Assembly (NCBI RefSeq): GCF_000422365.1
Contig: NZ_AULQ01000011.1
Span: 55,736 to 119,735 of the forward strand
DNA from: Mesoflavibacter zeaxanthinifaciens DSM 18436
Lineage (GTDB): Bacteria > Bacteroidota > Bacteroidia > Flavobacteriales > Flavobacteriaceae
Reading direction: 5' to 3'
DNA: 64,000 nt
Positions within the stretch are counted from its first letter, which is position 1. Every line of letters starts with the position of its first letter. Positions 1-8,945 of this stretch are shown piece by piece. The notes beneath the pieces are model-generated. The model searched no databases, had not been told where the DNA came from, and saw only the letters and a program-made list of their open reading frames with translations. The translations under genes and the position numbers were made by a program.

Positions 1-951
1 ATTTGTCCATTCCCAGCGTTTTCCCCAATCAAATTTTCGTGATGCAATTTCCCATTCAAATTCTGTAGGCAATCGCATACCTTTCCATTCTGCAAACGCT
101 TGCGCTTCAAAAAAACTAACATGACTTACTAGTGCTAACGGATCTACCTTTTGCAATCCAGCTAAGGTATATTGGTACCATTCATCATCTTTTTTATGCC
201 AATATAAAGGTGCTTTAATGTTGTTTTGGTTTAACCATGTCCAACCTTCATCTAACCAAAGATTAAAATCTGAATACGCACCAGAATTCATAAATTCTAA
301 ATACTCACCATTTGTCACCAAATGGGTATGTATTTCAAAATCATTTAAGTGTACTTGATGCACGCCTAATTCATTATCATAACAAAAATCATCACCTTGA
401 TAACCAATGGTATAATTCCCAGATTTTATGGTTACTAACGCGTTATCTGTATTGTAATCTTTCACTAAATTATAGTCGGAATTAAACACAGGAAATAACG
501 GATTATGACCCAGCATGTATTTAACATCGGTTAACAAAAGTTCTTGATGTTGTTGCTCATGATTTAAACCAAGCGTAACCAAGTCTAACAGTCTTTTATT
601 GGTTGTAGCGTTTAAAAGTGTCATCATGTGTTTATCTACATAACTTCTGTATTCAAACACTTTATCAATACTTGGTCTAGACATATTGCCTCTGTTGGCT
701 TGCAAAATACGAGAGCCAACATTATTGTAATAACTATTGAACAAAAAGTTGAAATCATCATTAAACACCTTATAATTTTTACTGTATGTTTTTAGAATAA
801 ATGTTTCAAAAAACCAAGTAGTATGTGCTAAATGCCATTTTGCTGGACTTGCAAATTGTACCACTTGAATTGAAAAATCTTCAATAGTTAAATGCTTGCA
901 AAATGAGAGTGTTTCTTGACGTATTTGCTGATATTTTGTGCTTAATGTCAT
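1..951 (-). CDS. egtB: Ergothioneine biosynthesis protein EgtB-like (partial, C-terminus outside window)
   Basis: The visible 317 N-terminal residues match the EgtB/OvoA-type non-haem iron sulfoxide synthases, which join cysteine or gamma-glutamylcysteine to a histidine betaine. The N-terminal DinB-like helical part carries WHLAHTTWFFE near residue 38 and the iron-ligand motif HEQQHQE near residue 129. The formylglycine-enzyme-like (FGE-sulfatase) half follows from about residue 165, ending in a typical LPTEFEWE segment at the window edge. The ATG at 951 overlaps the stop of the preceding reading frame as TAATG, suggesting translational coupling to whatever stood upstream. Whether a methyltransferase (EgtD) follows or is fused cannot be seen. 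Family assignment is firm; the exact thiol donor is not. Confidence 0.88.
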   Translation of the reverse strand, partial: MTLSTKYQQIRQETLSFCKHLTIEDFSIQVVQFASPAKWHLAHTTWFFETFILKTYSKNYKVFNDDFNFLFNSYYNNVGSRILQANRGNMSRPSIDKVFEYRSYVDKHMMTLLNATTNKRLLDLVTLGLNHEQQHQELLLTDVKYMLGHNPLFPVFNSDYNLVKDYNTDNALVTIKSGNYTIGYQGDDFCYDNELGVHQVHLNDFEIHTHLVTNGEYLEFMNSGAYSDFNLWLDEGWTWLNQNNIKAPLYWHKKDDEWYQYTLAGLQKVDPLALVSHVSFFEAQAFAEWKGMRLPTEFEWEIASRKFDWGKRWEWTN

Positions 952-1246
952 TATTCTAATCCTTTTTTTAACGGATTCCAAAACGGTTTAATTTTTAACT
1001 GTTTTGCGCTGTAACCTAATTCTTTCTTAAGATACTGATTTAAAATTAAACAAACTCTGCTAGTTGCTTACTTTCGCCTTCGGTATAGTACACAATCATA
1101 TAAAAAGGGACTTGATGTGCTTTTTCTGGGTGATGGTCTTTAACCAAATCTCTACGAGTGGCTAAACTTTCAATGGTAAGAATCTCTATACCAGAATTAT
1201 TTGGTTTTTTTGTATTAAACTCAATATTTGGGATATCTTTTGGCAT
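951..1246 (-). pseudogene. Decayed AraC-type regulator, N-terminal fragment plus frame-shifted tail
   Basis: An ORF starting with ATG at 1246 (a TTG precedes it) gives about 66 residues resembling the N-terminal cupin-like arm of AraC-family regulators (segment HQVPFYMIVYYTEGES). It stops at 1046, where full-length relatives of about 290 residues continue. A second frame without a usable start codon then runs to a TAA at 951-953. It ends in LKKELGYSAKQLK and KPFWNPLKKGLE and overlaps the egtB ATG. I read this as the two ends of one or two genes joined by a large internal deletion. That the second frame comes from the same regulator is inference. Alternatively the first part is a genuine small protein. 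Confidence 0.5.
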
Positions 1247-1249
1247 CAA

Positions 1250-2383
1250 TTATTTCCACCAATTTTTTGTTGTAAAACTGCTATCTTTAATATATATTTC
1301 TTCACCAATTTTAGGTGTTACCACATTTAATTTTTTTGTTTTTGCTGTTGCTGTAAATCGCTCTACAGGATCTGTCCATGAATGCATTGCAAGTTTAAAT
1401 GCGCCCCAATGTATTGGCATTACTTTTTTCGCATTTACATCAATTCCGGCTTGTACCGTTTCTTCAGGAAACATATGTATGTCTGGCCACATTTTGTTGT
1501 ACTGACCGCATTCTATCATGGCGAAGTCAAACGGACCGTACTTCTCGCCTATTTCTTTAAAATGATCTGCATAACCACTATCGCCACTAAAGAAAATATT
1601 GTCATTTTTGGATTGAATTACCCACGACGACCATAATGTTTTTGCCCTATCGGATAATCCGCGACCAGAAAAATGTTGCGCTGGTGTACATACAAATTTT
1701 AAATCATTAAACGTGGTTTCTTGCCACCAGTCGAGTTCTGTAATTTTGTTTTTATCAACGTTCCATTCAAGTAAATGTGCACCAACGCCAAGTGGCATAT
1801 AAAAGTGACCAACTTTATCTTTTAAAGCCTTTATCGATTCGTAATCTAAATGATCGTAATGATCGTGAGAAATTAGTACGGCATCAATTTTTGGTAATTG
1901 TCCAATTGTAATTGGCAATTCTTCAGAAAAACGCTTACTTCCTAAAGTTGGATGTGGCGCAGGAACACTGCTTAACATCGGGTCTATCAAAATAGTTTTA
2001 CCTTGAGTTTGCAGTAAAAATGTTGAATGCCCAAACCAAACTAACCGTGTATCACCTTTGTAATTAGCAATATTTAAAGAATCAATTTTTATTGAAGGTA
2101 AATCGTGTTCTGGTTTTGTATTTGGCTGACTTTTAAAAAAGCCCATTAACGCTTTACCCATATCTTTTAAACTCATATCGAGTTTAACATCTTTGGTGTT
2201 TTTAAATACACCATCCTTATAATTTTTTGAAGTTTTATAACTTTCAATTGCTTCTTTAGATGATTTTCCGCCAAATTGAGGACTAAATTGTAAAAATAAC
2301 ACCACAACCAATGCGATTGCAGCAACAACTATTACGATGCTTAACACCATTCGTTTTAAAAATTTTAAAAGTTTACGCTTCAC
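1250..2383 (-). CDS. MBL-fold metallohydrolase, NAPE-PLD/UlaG-like, membrane anchored
   Basis: This 377-residue protein has one N-terminal membrane segment (about residues 12-33) and then a metallo-beta-lactamase fold. The zinc motif HDHYDH lies at residues 173-178, with GHST near 118, FSGDSGYADH near 266 and a late PIHWGAF histidine. Relatives with this layout include N-acyl-phosphatidylethanolamine phospholipase D-like and UlaG-like hydrolases, so a phospholipid or lactone substrate is plausible but unproven. Its ATG lies 11 nt inside the end of the antiporter gene upstream, indicating one minus-strand transcript with the Kef cluster. Confidence 0.85.
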   Translation of the reverse strand: MKRKLLKFLKRMVLSIVIVVAAIALVVVLFLQFSPQFGGKSSKEAIESYKTSKNYKDGVFKNTKDVKLDMSLKDMGKALMGFFKSQPNTKPEHDLPSIKIDSLNIANYKGDTRLVWFGHSTFLLQTQGKTILIDPMLSSVPAPHPTLGSKRFSEELPITIGQLPKIDAVLISHDHYDHLDYESIKALKDKVGHFYMPLGVGAHLLEWNVDKNKITELDWWQETTFNDLKFVCTPAQHFSGRGLSDRAKTLWSSWVIQSKNDNIFFSGDSGYADHFKEIGEKYGPFDFAMIECGQYNKMWPDIHMFPEETVQAGIDVNAKKVMPIHWGAFKLAMHSWTDPVERFTATAKTKKLNVVTPKIGEEIYIKDSSFTTKNWWK

Positions 2384-4262
2384 TAGATTTTTCTAATTGC
2401 TTTCTAATATGTTCGCTATCCCAATGATTATCGTAGGCTACAATGCCTCGTTTAAAGTCATCTTCAAGCAATTTTTCTTGCTGTTCTATTTCTTTTCTCG
2501 CCATAAACACATAGTCTTCTTCCCGCTTAGGTTCAGAAGCTAACCGCCTTAAACTAGCTTCATCATACTTAATAAAATTCTGTACTTGACGGTTTAAAGT
2601 ATATTTTCTAAAGCCTAGTTTATTAAGTGCATCACTCGCCAACGCTAAAGATGTATCTAAAGTTTCACGGTAAATATTAGTTACATCAAGATTTAATAAC
2701 TCGTAAGCGTCGTAACGGTTTTTAGTACGAACCAACATCTCAACATGCGGATATTTTTCTTTTATAATTTTACTGATGGCTTTGGCTACAGAAACTTTGT
2801 TTGTGGCACAAATAAGCAATTTAGCTTCTGCAATTCCTGCGGATTCTAACAAATCTTCGCGTGTGGCATCACCATAATACACTTCAAATCCCATTTTACG
2901 AAGGAAATCGACACGGTTAGAATCGAAATCTAAAATGGTGGCTTCTACGCCATGAGAACGCAAAAATCTGCCAACCGTACTACCAAAATGTCCAAAACCA
3001 ACTAATATTACTTTTTGCGATTTAGCGATATGATCCATTGGTCGTTTTATAGATTCTTTAGTACCTACTTTTGGAAGAATTAACCGCTCATTGATTACTG
3101 CTAAAATTGGTGTTAACGACATAGATACTGCAGTTATTACTAGCATCATATCCATTTGTTCTTGCTCTAAAATATTAAGCTGAAAGGCGAACGATAACAA
3201 TACAAATGCAAACTCACCTACTTGAGCTAAACTAAAGGTTAACAATACATTTTGATCGAGTTTTAATTTGAAAATACGCCCTGTAATAAATAATACCAAC
3301 GCTTTTATGGCAACAATAGCGAGTAAAATACCGCCAATTGTTAACGGGCTATTCGCAATCACCACAAAATTAATAGAGGCACCAACTGCCATAAAAAAGA
3401 GACCGAGTAGAAGGTTTTTAAACGGTTCTAGCGTGCTTTCTAACTCGTGTTTAAACTCGCTTGTAGATAAAACCACACCACCTAAAAAGGCACCTAATGC
3501 AGGGCTTAAGCCTACAAATTCCATTAAATATGAAATCCCGAAAACAATTAAAAATGCAGCAGCAATCAACAATTCTCTAACACCTGTTTTAGCTACTTTG
3601 CGCAACATAGGTATCACTACAAAACGACCAGCCAATACAATAACAACAACAGATAAAATAATGGCTAAAGTTTGTAATCCTATAGGTAAACTTTCAATTA
3701 AACTTGATGTAGAATGTGATGCTTCATTACTCGTATGTTCCGAAGAATTACTTAATAATGGTAAAGCACCAATCATAAATATGACGATGATATCTTGGAA
3801 TAATAAGATGGAAAACGAGCTTGAACCAAAGGTGGTATTCATTAATCCTTTTTCCTTTATAGTTTGCAAAGCAATTGCGGTTGATGACAGTGCTACAGCC
3901 ATACCAATAGCGAGTGCAACCTGCCATTCGTAACCTAAAAATACAAAGAACACATAAGTTAGACCTACTGTTAATGCCACTTGTATTCCACCCATACCAA
4001 GTATGGATTTTCGCATGTTCCAGAAATTTTTTGGTTCAATTTCTAGACCAATTAAAAACAGCATTACTACAACGCCAAACTCTGCAAAGTGTAAAATATC
4101 TTCACCTTCTTCACCAATAAACCCGAACACATAAGGACCAATGAGTACACCTGCTAATAAATATCCAATTACCGAACTTAAACCCAATCGTTTAGCTATT
4201 GATACACAAATAATGGCACCAGCAAGAAAAACAATCGCTTCAAATAATAAACTTCCAGACAT
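2373..4262 (-). CDS. CPA2 monovalent cation:proton antiporter with RCK domain (KefB/KefC-like)
   Basis: At 629 residues this has the usual CPA2 layout. About 12 hydrophobic segments (residues 5-390) are followed by a cytosolic TrkA-N/RCK nucleotide-binding domain from about 415, opening with VILVGFGHFGSTVGRFL (GxGxxG Rossmann motif), and a short charged tail. Kef proteins exchange K+ (or Na+) for H+ and in enterobacteria are gated by glutathione adducts. The adjacent flavodoxin-like gene, 3 nt upstream, corresponds to the KefF/KefG ancillary subunit, which supports a Kef-type rather than a plain Na+/H+ antiporter. Whether glutathione or another thiol is the ligand here is unknown. Confidence 0.9.
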   Translation of the reverse strand: MSGSLLFEAIVFLAGAIICVSIAKRLGLSSVIGYLLAGVLIGPYVFGFIGEEGEDILHFAEFGVVVMLFLIGLEIEPKNFWNMRKSILGMGGIQVALTVGLTYVFFVFLGYEWQVALAIGMAVALSSTAIALQTIKEKGLMNTTFGSSSFSILLFQDIIVIFMIGALPLLSNSSEHTSNEASHSTSSLIESLPIGLQTLAIILSVVVIVLAGRFVVIPMLRKVAKTGVRELLIAAAFLIVFGISYLMEFVGLSPALGAFLGGVVLSTSEFKHELESTLEPFKNLLLGLFFMAVGASINFVVIANSPLTIGGILLAIVAIKALVLFITGRIFKLKLDQNVLLTFSLAQVGEFAFVLLSFAFQLNILEQEQMDMMLVITAVSMSLTPILAVINERLILPKVGTKESIKRPMDHIAKSQKVILVGFGHFGSTVGRFLRSHGVEATILDFDSNRVDFLRKMGFEVYYGDATREDLLESAGIAEAKLLICATNKVSVAKAISKIIKEKYPHVEMLVRTKNRYDAYELLNLDVTNIYRETLDTSLALASDALNKLGFRKYTLNRQVQNFIKYDEASLRRLASEPKREEDYVFMARKEIEQQEKLLEDDFKRGIVAYDNHWDSEHIRKQLEKSSEA

Positions 4263-4265
4263 ACG

Positions 4266-4859
4266 TTACGCGTTTAAAATTTCTAAATCGTTAAGAAAAG
4301 AACAATTGGATAGCTGCGTTGCATTAAAATCGCCTTGCAACAAATCAATTAATTGTTCATATTTGTTGGCATAATTAAGTAAATCAACATCAGATAAATG
4401 ATGCGTACCCATAACAGCAAAAGGTGGAAAATAGTTCATTCCACACAATGTAGCAGTTTGTTCAAAAGGTCTTAAAAATTCATTTATTGTATAGGTATTA
4501 TAGCCTTCTGTACAATACACTTCGCGAGATCCTCCAGTAGTAATAACATTAAAAACGGTTTTATTTTTCAGTACTTTTCCGTGTGGACCGTATGCCCAAT
4601 TAAACTCTAGAACTAAATCTTTCCATTGCTTTAAAATGGCTGGACTACTGTACCAATACAACGGATGATGCCAAATAACAATATCGTGTTGAAGTAGTAA
4701 CTCTTGTTCTTGTTGCACATTAATATGAAAGTTAGGATAATGCTCATACAAATCGTGAAATGTTACGTGCGCCTTATCTTTTAATCGGTCGATAAGCGTA
4801 GCATTGACTCTTGATTTTTCAAATTTGGGATGTGCGAAAAGAATGAGTACTTTTTTCAT
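4266..4859 (-). CDS. NAD(P)H oxidoreductase, KefF/KefG-like flavodoxin-fold ancillary protein
   Basis: This is a 197-residue flavodoxin-2-fold protein. It opens with the FMN-phosphate strand-loop KVLILFAHPKFEKSRVN and has the family signatures WHHPLYWYSSPAILKQW (about residues 65-81) and TTGGSREVYC near 112. The KefF/KefG group reduces quinones and also binds and activates Kef antiporters. The gene ends 3 nt before the antiporter ATG, the arrangement seen for kefG-kefB in enterobacteria. A stand-alone quinone reductase role is the alternative. Confidence 0.88.
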   Translation of the reverse strand: MKKVLILFAHPKFEKSRVNATLIDRLKDKAHVTFHDLYEHYPNFHINVQQEQELLLQHDIVIWHHPLYWYSSPAILKQWKDLVLEFNWAYGPHGKVLKNKTVFNVITTGGSREVYCTEGYNTYTINEFLRPFEQTATLCGMNYFPPFAVMGTHHLSDVDLLNYANKYEQLIDLLQGDFNATQLSNCSFLNDLEILNA

Positions 4860-4885
4860 TGGCTGGTTTAGGTTTATTAAAAAAA

Positions 4886-5683
4886 CTATTGACTTGTAAT
4901 TTCTTCAGTTAAAGTTACTAATAATTTCACTTTGTCTTCAGCATACGCATCAGGATGCGCATTATTGTAACTTCCTCTGTCATTGTCAAAATATGTGCCT
5001 GATTGGCTTTTATGACGTTCTGACACTGCTAAGTCGTAAAGAATGTCTACACCTTTTTCTGCAGGCGACCAATGCTGCCCGTAAGCTTCGTTTGCCATTT
5101 TGGTATTTAATAACGATCCTGGATTTACTGCAATAGTGGTAATATTTGGATGTTGTTTTGCAAAGCTGAACGACCACATCGTTAAAGCCAACTTACTTTG
5201 CGCATAACTTTCACTTGCGTTTACTGTAGCATCACCCGAAAGAACACCTTTTTGAACACTAGATTGTGCTGCCGAACTTAAATTAACAATTCTAGGTTCT
5301 GAACCTTTTTCTAAAACCGAAATAATGTTTTCTGTTAAGATGAAAGGCGCCAGATAATTAACTGCCATTCTAATATCTAAACCGTCTTTGGTTTTGTTTG
5401 TGGCTGTTTTGTATATACCAGCGTTATTAATAAGAATATCTAATTTATAAACATCCTTATTAATTTGTTTGGCCATTTGTCTCACAGCATTTAAATCTGA
5501 AAAATCGGCTATAAAACCTTTTATGTTTTTGTTGTTTGAAGCTTCTTTTAGCTCGCCTATTACTGCATTTAATTTGTCTTCACTTCTACCGTGAAGATAT
5601 ATTTCGTGTCCTTCTTTGGCTAATTTTAATGCGGTTAGTTTCCCTATTCCGTCTGTACTTCCTGTAATTAATATGGTTTTCAT
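4886..5683 (-). CDS. Short-chain dehydrogenase/reductase (SDR)
   Basis: This 265-residue classical SDR has the cofactor motif TGSTDGIG at residues 7-14, NNAG near 86, a serine near 138 and the catalytic YAQSK near 160. An arginine (GRS) after beta-2 favours NADP(H). The fold resembles retinol-dehydrogenase/WWOX-like SDRs, but the substrate cannot be predicted. It lies 26 nt upstream of the kefG-like gene on the same strand and may be cotranscribed with the antiporter cluster as part of an electrophile or aldehyde response; that link is inference. Confidence 0.88.
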   Translation of the reverse strand: MKTILITGSTDGIGKLTALKLAKEGHEIYLHGRSEDKLNAVIGELKEASNNKNIKGFIADFSDLNAVRQMAKQINKDVYKLDILINNAGIYKTATNKTKDGLDIRMAVNYLAPFILTENIISVLEKGSEPRIVNLSSAAQSSVQKGVLSGDATVNASESYAQSKLALTMWSFSFAKQHPNITTIAVNPGSLLNTKMANEAYGQHWSPAEKGVDILYDLAVSERHKSQSGTYFDNDRGSYNNAHPDAYAEDKVKLLVTLTEEITSQ

Positions 5684-5705
5684 TGTGTTTTATATTTTTG
5701 ATGAA

Positions 5706-5780
5706 ATGTCGGTTCGAGAGAAGTTATCTATATTATTTTTTTCAGAAATTGTTCTATAGAAAAATTACTCGAACTGACGT
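5706..5780. repeat. REP-like imperfect inverted repeat
   Basis: Arms at 5706-5718 (core GTTCGAG) and 5768-5780 (core CTCGAAC) are inverted copies differing at two positions of 13, one of which is a G.U pair in plus-strand RNA. They are separated by an AT-rich 49-nt spacer. It sits in the 130-bp gap between the SDR and 2OG-oxygenase genes. Short palindromes with a TTCGAG core are common intergenic repeats in flavobacterial genomes as I remember them; this copy number cannot be checked inside one window. Confidence 0.5.
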
Positions 5781-5812
5781 TCCTTTATTTTTATCTATTG
5801 TATTTTGTCCAT

Positions 5813-6775
5813 TTAAAATGGCGCAACAGTATCTTTGGGTCCATCAGGTAAACTCCAGCGTTGGCGTGCTGTAACACTTTCTAATGCCACATCTTTAATT
5901 GAACTACTGCTTATGTTCCCATAGCTACTCGTACTTCCACGTGGTATTTGCATATTATCGCCATACAGCCAAACTACTAAATTACTACGTTGCCCGCTTT
6001 CAATTGGATGTGTGGCGTGTGGTACATTACCTCTGTGAATGATGGCTTTACCTGGTTGAAACTTGGTTTGTACCGTTTTACCAGAAGCTTTATCATAGAA
6101 GTCTACTATAGAACCCGTAAATTCTTCATCAGGTAAATTAGTATTGATATTTAAAGTTGCTGATGAAGCATCGGTATGCGCATGCAAATCTTTGTCTTTA
6201 TCTGGATTGTACTGTATTGAAAATCCGAATGTCTGATTATCGTAACCGTAAGTTCCTAATAACAATCGAGAAATGGGACGCATATAACGGTCCATAATAG
6301 CGTTATAAAATGCTTGAAAACTTGGTGCTGCCAAATGCCCTTCAGAACGTGGGTCTAACATCATTCCGTAACGGTTTAATTGAATACCGTAAGGTGCACG
6401 TTTTGGAATTCCGGAATTAACCACATCTTCTAAATACGTTCTAAAATCGGCTAAACGTTCTAAATCGAAAAACTGTGTTTCGTACACACCGGGAATAATT
6501 TCTTCCCATAAATCGGCTACAGCAACTTCTTTTTCTGGGTTTTCCCAAGCATCGTTAATGGCTTTACGTAATTTTGGATCAAGTAAAGATTCATTTGGTA
6601 ACAGTAAATTGTCTTTGTTTTCTAGTTCCCATTCCGCCCAAGCAGCTTCTAATAATTCACTGTTATCGTTCCAAAATTTTGAAACTGATGGATCTCGTCT
6701 TAATGATAATTCTCTTGATGGCACTTCTAAAGCAAGCGCTTCTTTAAGTGCGTTTGTATGTTCTATTGTTTTCAT
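5813..6775 (-). CDS. 2-oxoglutarate/Fe(II)-dependent oxygenase
   Basis: This is a 320-residue protein. Its C-terminal half carries the double-stranded beta-helix facial triad: HTD at residues 200-202 (within HAHTDASSATLN), a distal histidine in PHATHP at 253 or 256, and the 2OG-binding arginine in GQRSNLVVW near 263. The layout resembles OGFOD2/prolyl-4-hydroxylase-type enzymes. The N-terminal 110 residues are helical and not recognised. No signal peptide is seen, so it is cytosolic. It is flanked by an AraC regulator just upstream on the same strand. A TACTTTTG box at 6807-6814 gives it its own promoter. Confidence 0.82.
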   Translation of the reverse strand: MKTIEHTNALKEALALEVPSRELSLRRDPSVSKFWNDNSELLEAAWAEWELENKDNLLLPNESLLDPKLRKAINDAWENPEKEVAVADLWEEIIPGVYETQFFDLERLADFRTYLEDVVNSGIPKRAPYGIQLNRYGMMLDPRSEGHLAAPSFQAFYNAIMDRYMRPISRLLLGTYGYDNQTFGFSIQYNPDKDKDLHAHTDASSATLNINTNLPDEEFTGSIVDFYDKASGKTVQTKFQPGKAIIHRGNVPHATHPIESGQRSNLVVWLYGDNMQIPRGSTSSYGNISSSSIKDVALESVTARQRWSLPDGPKDTVAPF

Positions 6776-6806
6776 GATAAATTTTTATTGTTACTTATTT
6801 ACACCA

Positions 6807-6814
6807 CAAAAGTA
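6807..6814 (-). promoter_or_regulatory. Predicted -7 box for the 2OG-oxygenase gene
   Basis: TACTTTTG on the minus strand matches the Bacteroidetes primary-sigma -7 consensus TAnnTTTG and lies 31 nt before the ATG at 6775. No clear -33 TTG is seen at the usual distance, so it is weaker than the promoters listed for ndk, cspA and tRNA-Thr. Confidence 0.45.
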
Positions 6815-6886
6815 TTCCTGATAAGAAGCTATTTTTTGGTAGAAAACAATGTGGTTTTGGTAAAAAATAAGGTTTCTAGTAAAAAA

Positions 6887-7747
6887 CTAGACTAAACTAG
6901 CTTTATACACACTTAAACTGATGCCTTTATAGGTTTTAAAGGTTTTATTTAAATGACTAGAATCAGTAAAACCAAGTTCTAATGCAATTTCAGAATCTTG
7001 TGCATCAGTGTACTTTAAGCGGGTTTCTACCAACTTTAATTTGTAGTTAATGATATACTTTTTAAGAGAAACATCGGTATGTTTTTTAAAATATTCACTA
7101 ATGTAATTATCAGCCATATGAAATTCATTGGCTAAACTTTTAGTAGTTAGTAATTCCGAATTATAAATGTTAGAATGAATATAGTTAATGATTTGCTGAA
7201 TTTTTGAAGATTTGATTTCTTTTACTGTTGAAGTATTCAAATACTGAATATTACGCGCAATTAAATGAAGAATTACAGACAATGAATTTTGAATAATGAA
7301 AATATCGTGAGTTTGGGTATTTAAATATTCCGTAGCTACCATATTGACTAAAGACACTAAATGCGACCTGTCTGAAGTTGTTTCAAACTGCATTTCGCGT
7401 AGTTGATGGCTTTCGCTATTCAAAATTTCTTCAATTTTACGAAACCAATCGTTTACGGGTAATTCTTGATTTTGTGAGTTGGTATTTCTAAAGAAACTCT
7501 TTAAAAACTTAATGGCAATGGTACTTGTAGCCGTTTCGGGTTCAAGGATATAAAAATCATCTGGAACAAATACAAAAATGCTATTTGGTGAATAATTAAC
7601 CGTATTTCCGTTTATTTTAATGCGTCCACTACCCGATTCAAAATATAAAATCTCGAAAAAACGAATGCTGGTATATTCGCAAAACGAAAAAAACGTTTGG
7701 TCTTTGTACTGTTGTATAACAATATTTTCTAAAATCGTTCTTGCCAT
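6887..7747 (-). CDS. AraC-family transcriptional regulator
   Basis: This 286-residue protein has a cupin-like sensing half (residues 1-150, including RIKINGNTVNYSPNSIFVFV) and a C-terminal double helix-turn-helix from about 185. The second HTH is recognisable as EIALELGFTDSSHLNKTFKTYKGIS. It lies between the 2OG oxygenase downstream and the beta-propeller/cupin operon upstream, both on the same strand, so it is a candidate regulator of one or both. A terminator just upstream (7780-7816) separates it from the cupin operon. Confidence 0.9.
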   Translation of the reverse strand: MARTILENIVIQQYKDQTFFSFCEYTSIRFFEILYFESGSGRIKINGNTVNYSPNSIFVFVPDDFYILEPETATSTIAIKFLKSFFRNTNSQNQELPVNDWFRKIEEILNSESHQLREMQFETTSDRSHLVSLVNMVATEYLNTQTHDIFIIQNSLSVILHLIARNIQYLNTSTVKEIKSSKIQQIINYIHSNIYNSELLTTKSLANEFHMADNYISEYFKKHTDVSLKKYIINYKLKLVETRLKYTDAQDSEIALELGFTDSSHLNKTFKTYKGISLSVYKASLV

Positions 7748-7778
7748 AATTATAATTAATTAAACCTTCTAAAAAATG

Positions 7779-7819
7779 AAAAAGCCACACCTTATAAAAT
7801 ATAAATCGTGGCTTTTTTT
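7779..7819 (-). terminator. Intrinsic terminator after the cupin/propeller operon
   Basis: Stem AAAAGCCAC (7780-7788) pairs with GTGGCTTTT (7808-7816) around a 19-nt loop and is flanked by A/T runs on both sides. It follows the stop of the minus-strand propeller gene at 7846. Confidence 0.7.
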
Positions 7820-7845
7820 GCTATTAATCAAACTAAACTTAAAAT

Positions 7846-8943
7846 CTATCTGTAAGGAACTCCATTTACAATAGGTTTAAACCTAAAAATATAAAACGGT
7901 GTAGATGATTTATCCTTTCCATTGTTAAAAACAGCGCCATTATTAACCTGTGCTGCAGAAACGTACATATAACCATCGACATGATTGTAACTTACACCAT
8001 CTGGCCAAACCATATTTTTATGTTTTGCAATGGTTTTTACACTTTTATCTTTTGCAGAAACCACTGCTACACTTTGCGTTTCAAGCGCTGTTAGATAAAT
8101 GTTTCCATCCATATCAATACTCATTCCGCCATTGTTAGGTTTTTTAGAATAGGTTTCAATTTTAGTATCTAAATCGGCATCAGTATAAGCTTCATTTACT
8201 AAATCTGAAGTTTTAATTCTGTAGATTTTTGTTCCGTTTAATGGACCGTAATAAATATATTCAAAATCTTTATCGGCAGTAATTCCATCATTACCAACCA
8301 ATAAATTGTTTCCATTTACTGCCAAATGTTTACCATTAATAACCGTTGGTGTATTTTCTGGTTTTGTGGTTCGTGTTCCTTCCAAAATGCGACGTGTTTT
8401 TCCAGTTTTCATATTTACAATAATGAAAGCAGCTTGACTTCCATCGCCACCATTACCAATACCTTCGTCTGCAATAATGAAATAACCGTGTTTGGTATCT
8501 ACGACCATATCGTTGGGCTGTGCAATCTTTGGAACTGACGATTTTGGCAAGTAATAAATACGCTCTAAACTATTGATTTTTGTATTCCAACCCACAATTT
8601 TAGGTGTTACGTTATTACGTTGTGCCATATCTATCATCCAGATAATGCCATTTTCGTCATTACGGATTCCCAACACATTACTTAAATAATTGTCGTCTGT
8701 GTCTCTTGGTAAATTCCACGCTTTATTTGGAAACGGTTTGCTTTCTTTGGTTTTTGCATCCATAATCATCACACGATTTTCGGGTGCAAAAAATGGATGA
8801 TGGCTATAAACTAAATCGCCATTGTTAGTAAATGTAATGTTACCAACTGCCTGATTTGTAGTGGCAAATACTTCTGCTTCTTGAGCTTGGGTATTTAATT
8901 GAAATAAACTAAAACAAACAAGCATATTTTTAAAGAATTTCAT
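7846..8943 (-). CDS. Secreted MRJP/yellow-family-like beta-propeller protein
   Basis: The 365-residue protein has a signal peptide (cleavage after TQAQ near residue 20) and a six-bladed SMP-30/major-royal-jelly-protein-like propeller. Recognisable blade segments are GIIWMIDMAQRN, PNDMVVDTKHGYFIIADEG, GGMSIDMDGNIYLTALET and MVWPDGVSYNHVDGYMYVSA. Bacterial members are annotated as L-dopachrome-tautomerase-related, but their reaction is mostly untested. Two secreted cupin proteins precede it in the same operon (gap 2 nt), suggesting periplasmic processing of an oxidised or phenolic compound. That pathway is inference. Confidence 0.78.
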   Translation of the reverse strand: MKFFKNMLVCFSLFQLNTQAQEAEVFATTNQAVGNITFTNNGDLVYSHHPFFAPENRVMIMDAKTKESKPFPNKAWNLPRDTDDNYLSNVLGIRNDENGIIWMIDMAQRNNVTPKIVGWNTKINSLERIYYLPKSSVPKIAQPNDMVVDTKHGYFIIADEGIGNGGDGSQAAFIIVNMKTGKTRRILEGTRTTKPENTPTVINGKHLAVNGNNLLVGNDGITADKDFEYIYYGPLNGTKIYRIKTSDLVNEAYTDADLDTKIETYSKKPNNGGMSIDMDGNIYLTALETQSVAVVSAKDKSVKTIAKHKNMVWPDGVSYNHVDGYMYVSAAQVNNGAVFNNGKDKSSTPFYIFRFKPIVNGVPYR

Positions 8944-8945
8944 TG

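Noticed and set aside
3268..3933. 221-codon plus-strand ORF
   Set aside because: Antisense shadow of the antiporter gene, whose own frame is clearly coding.
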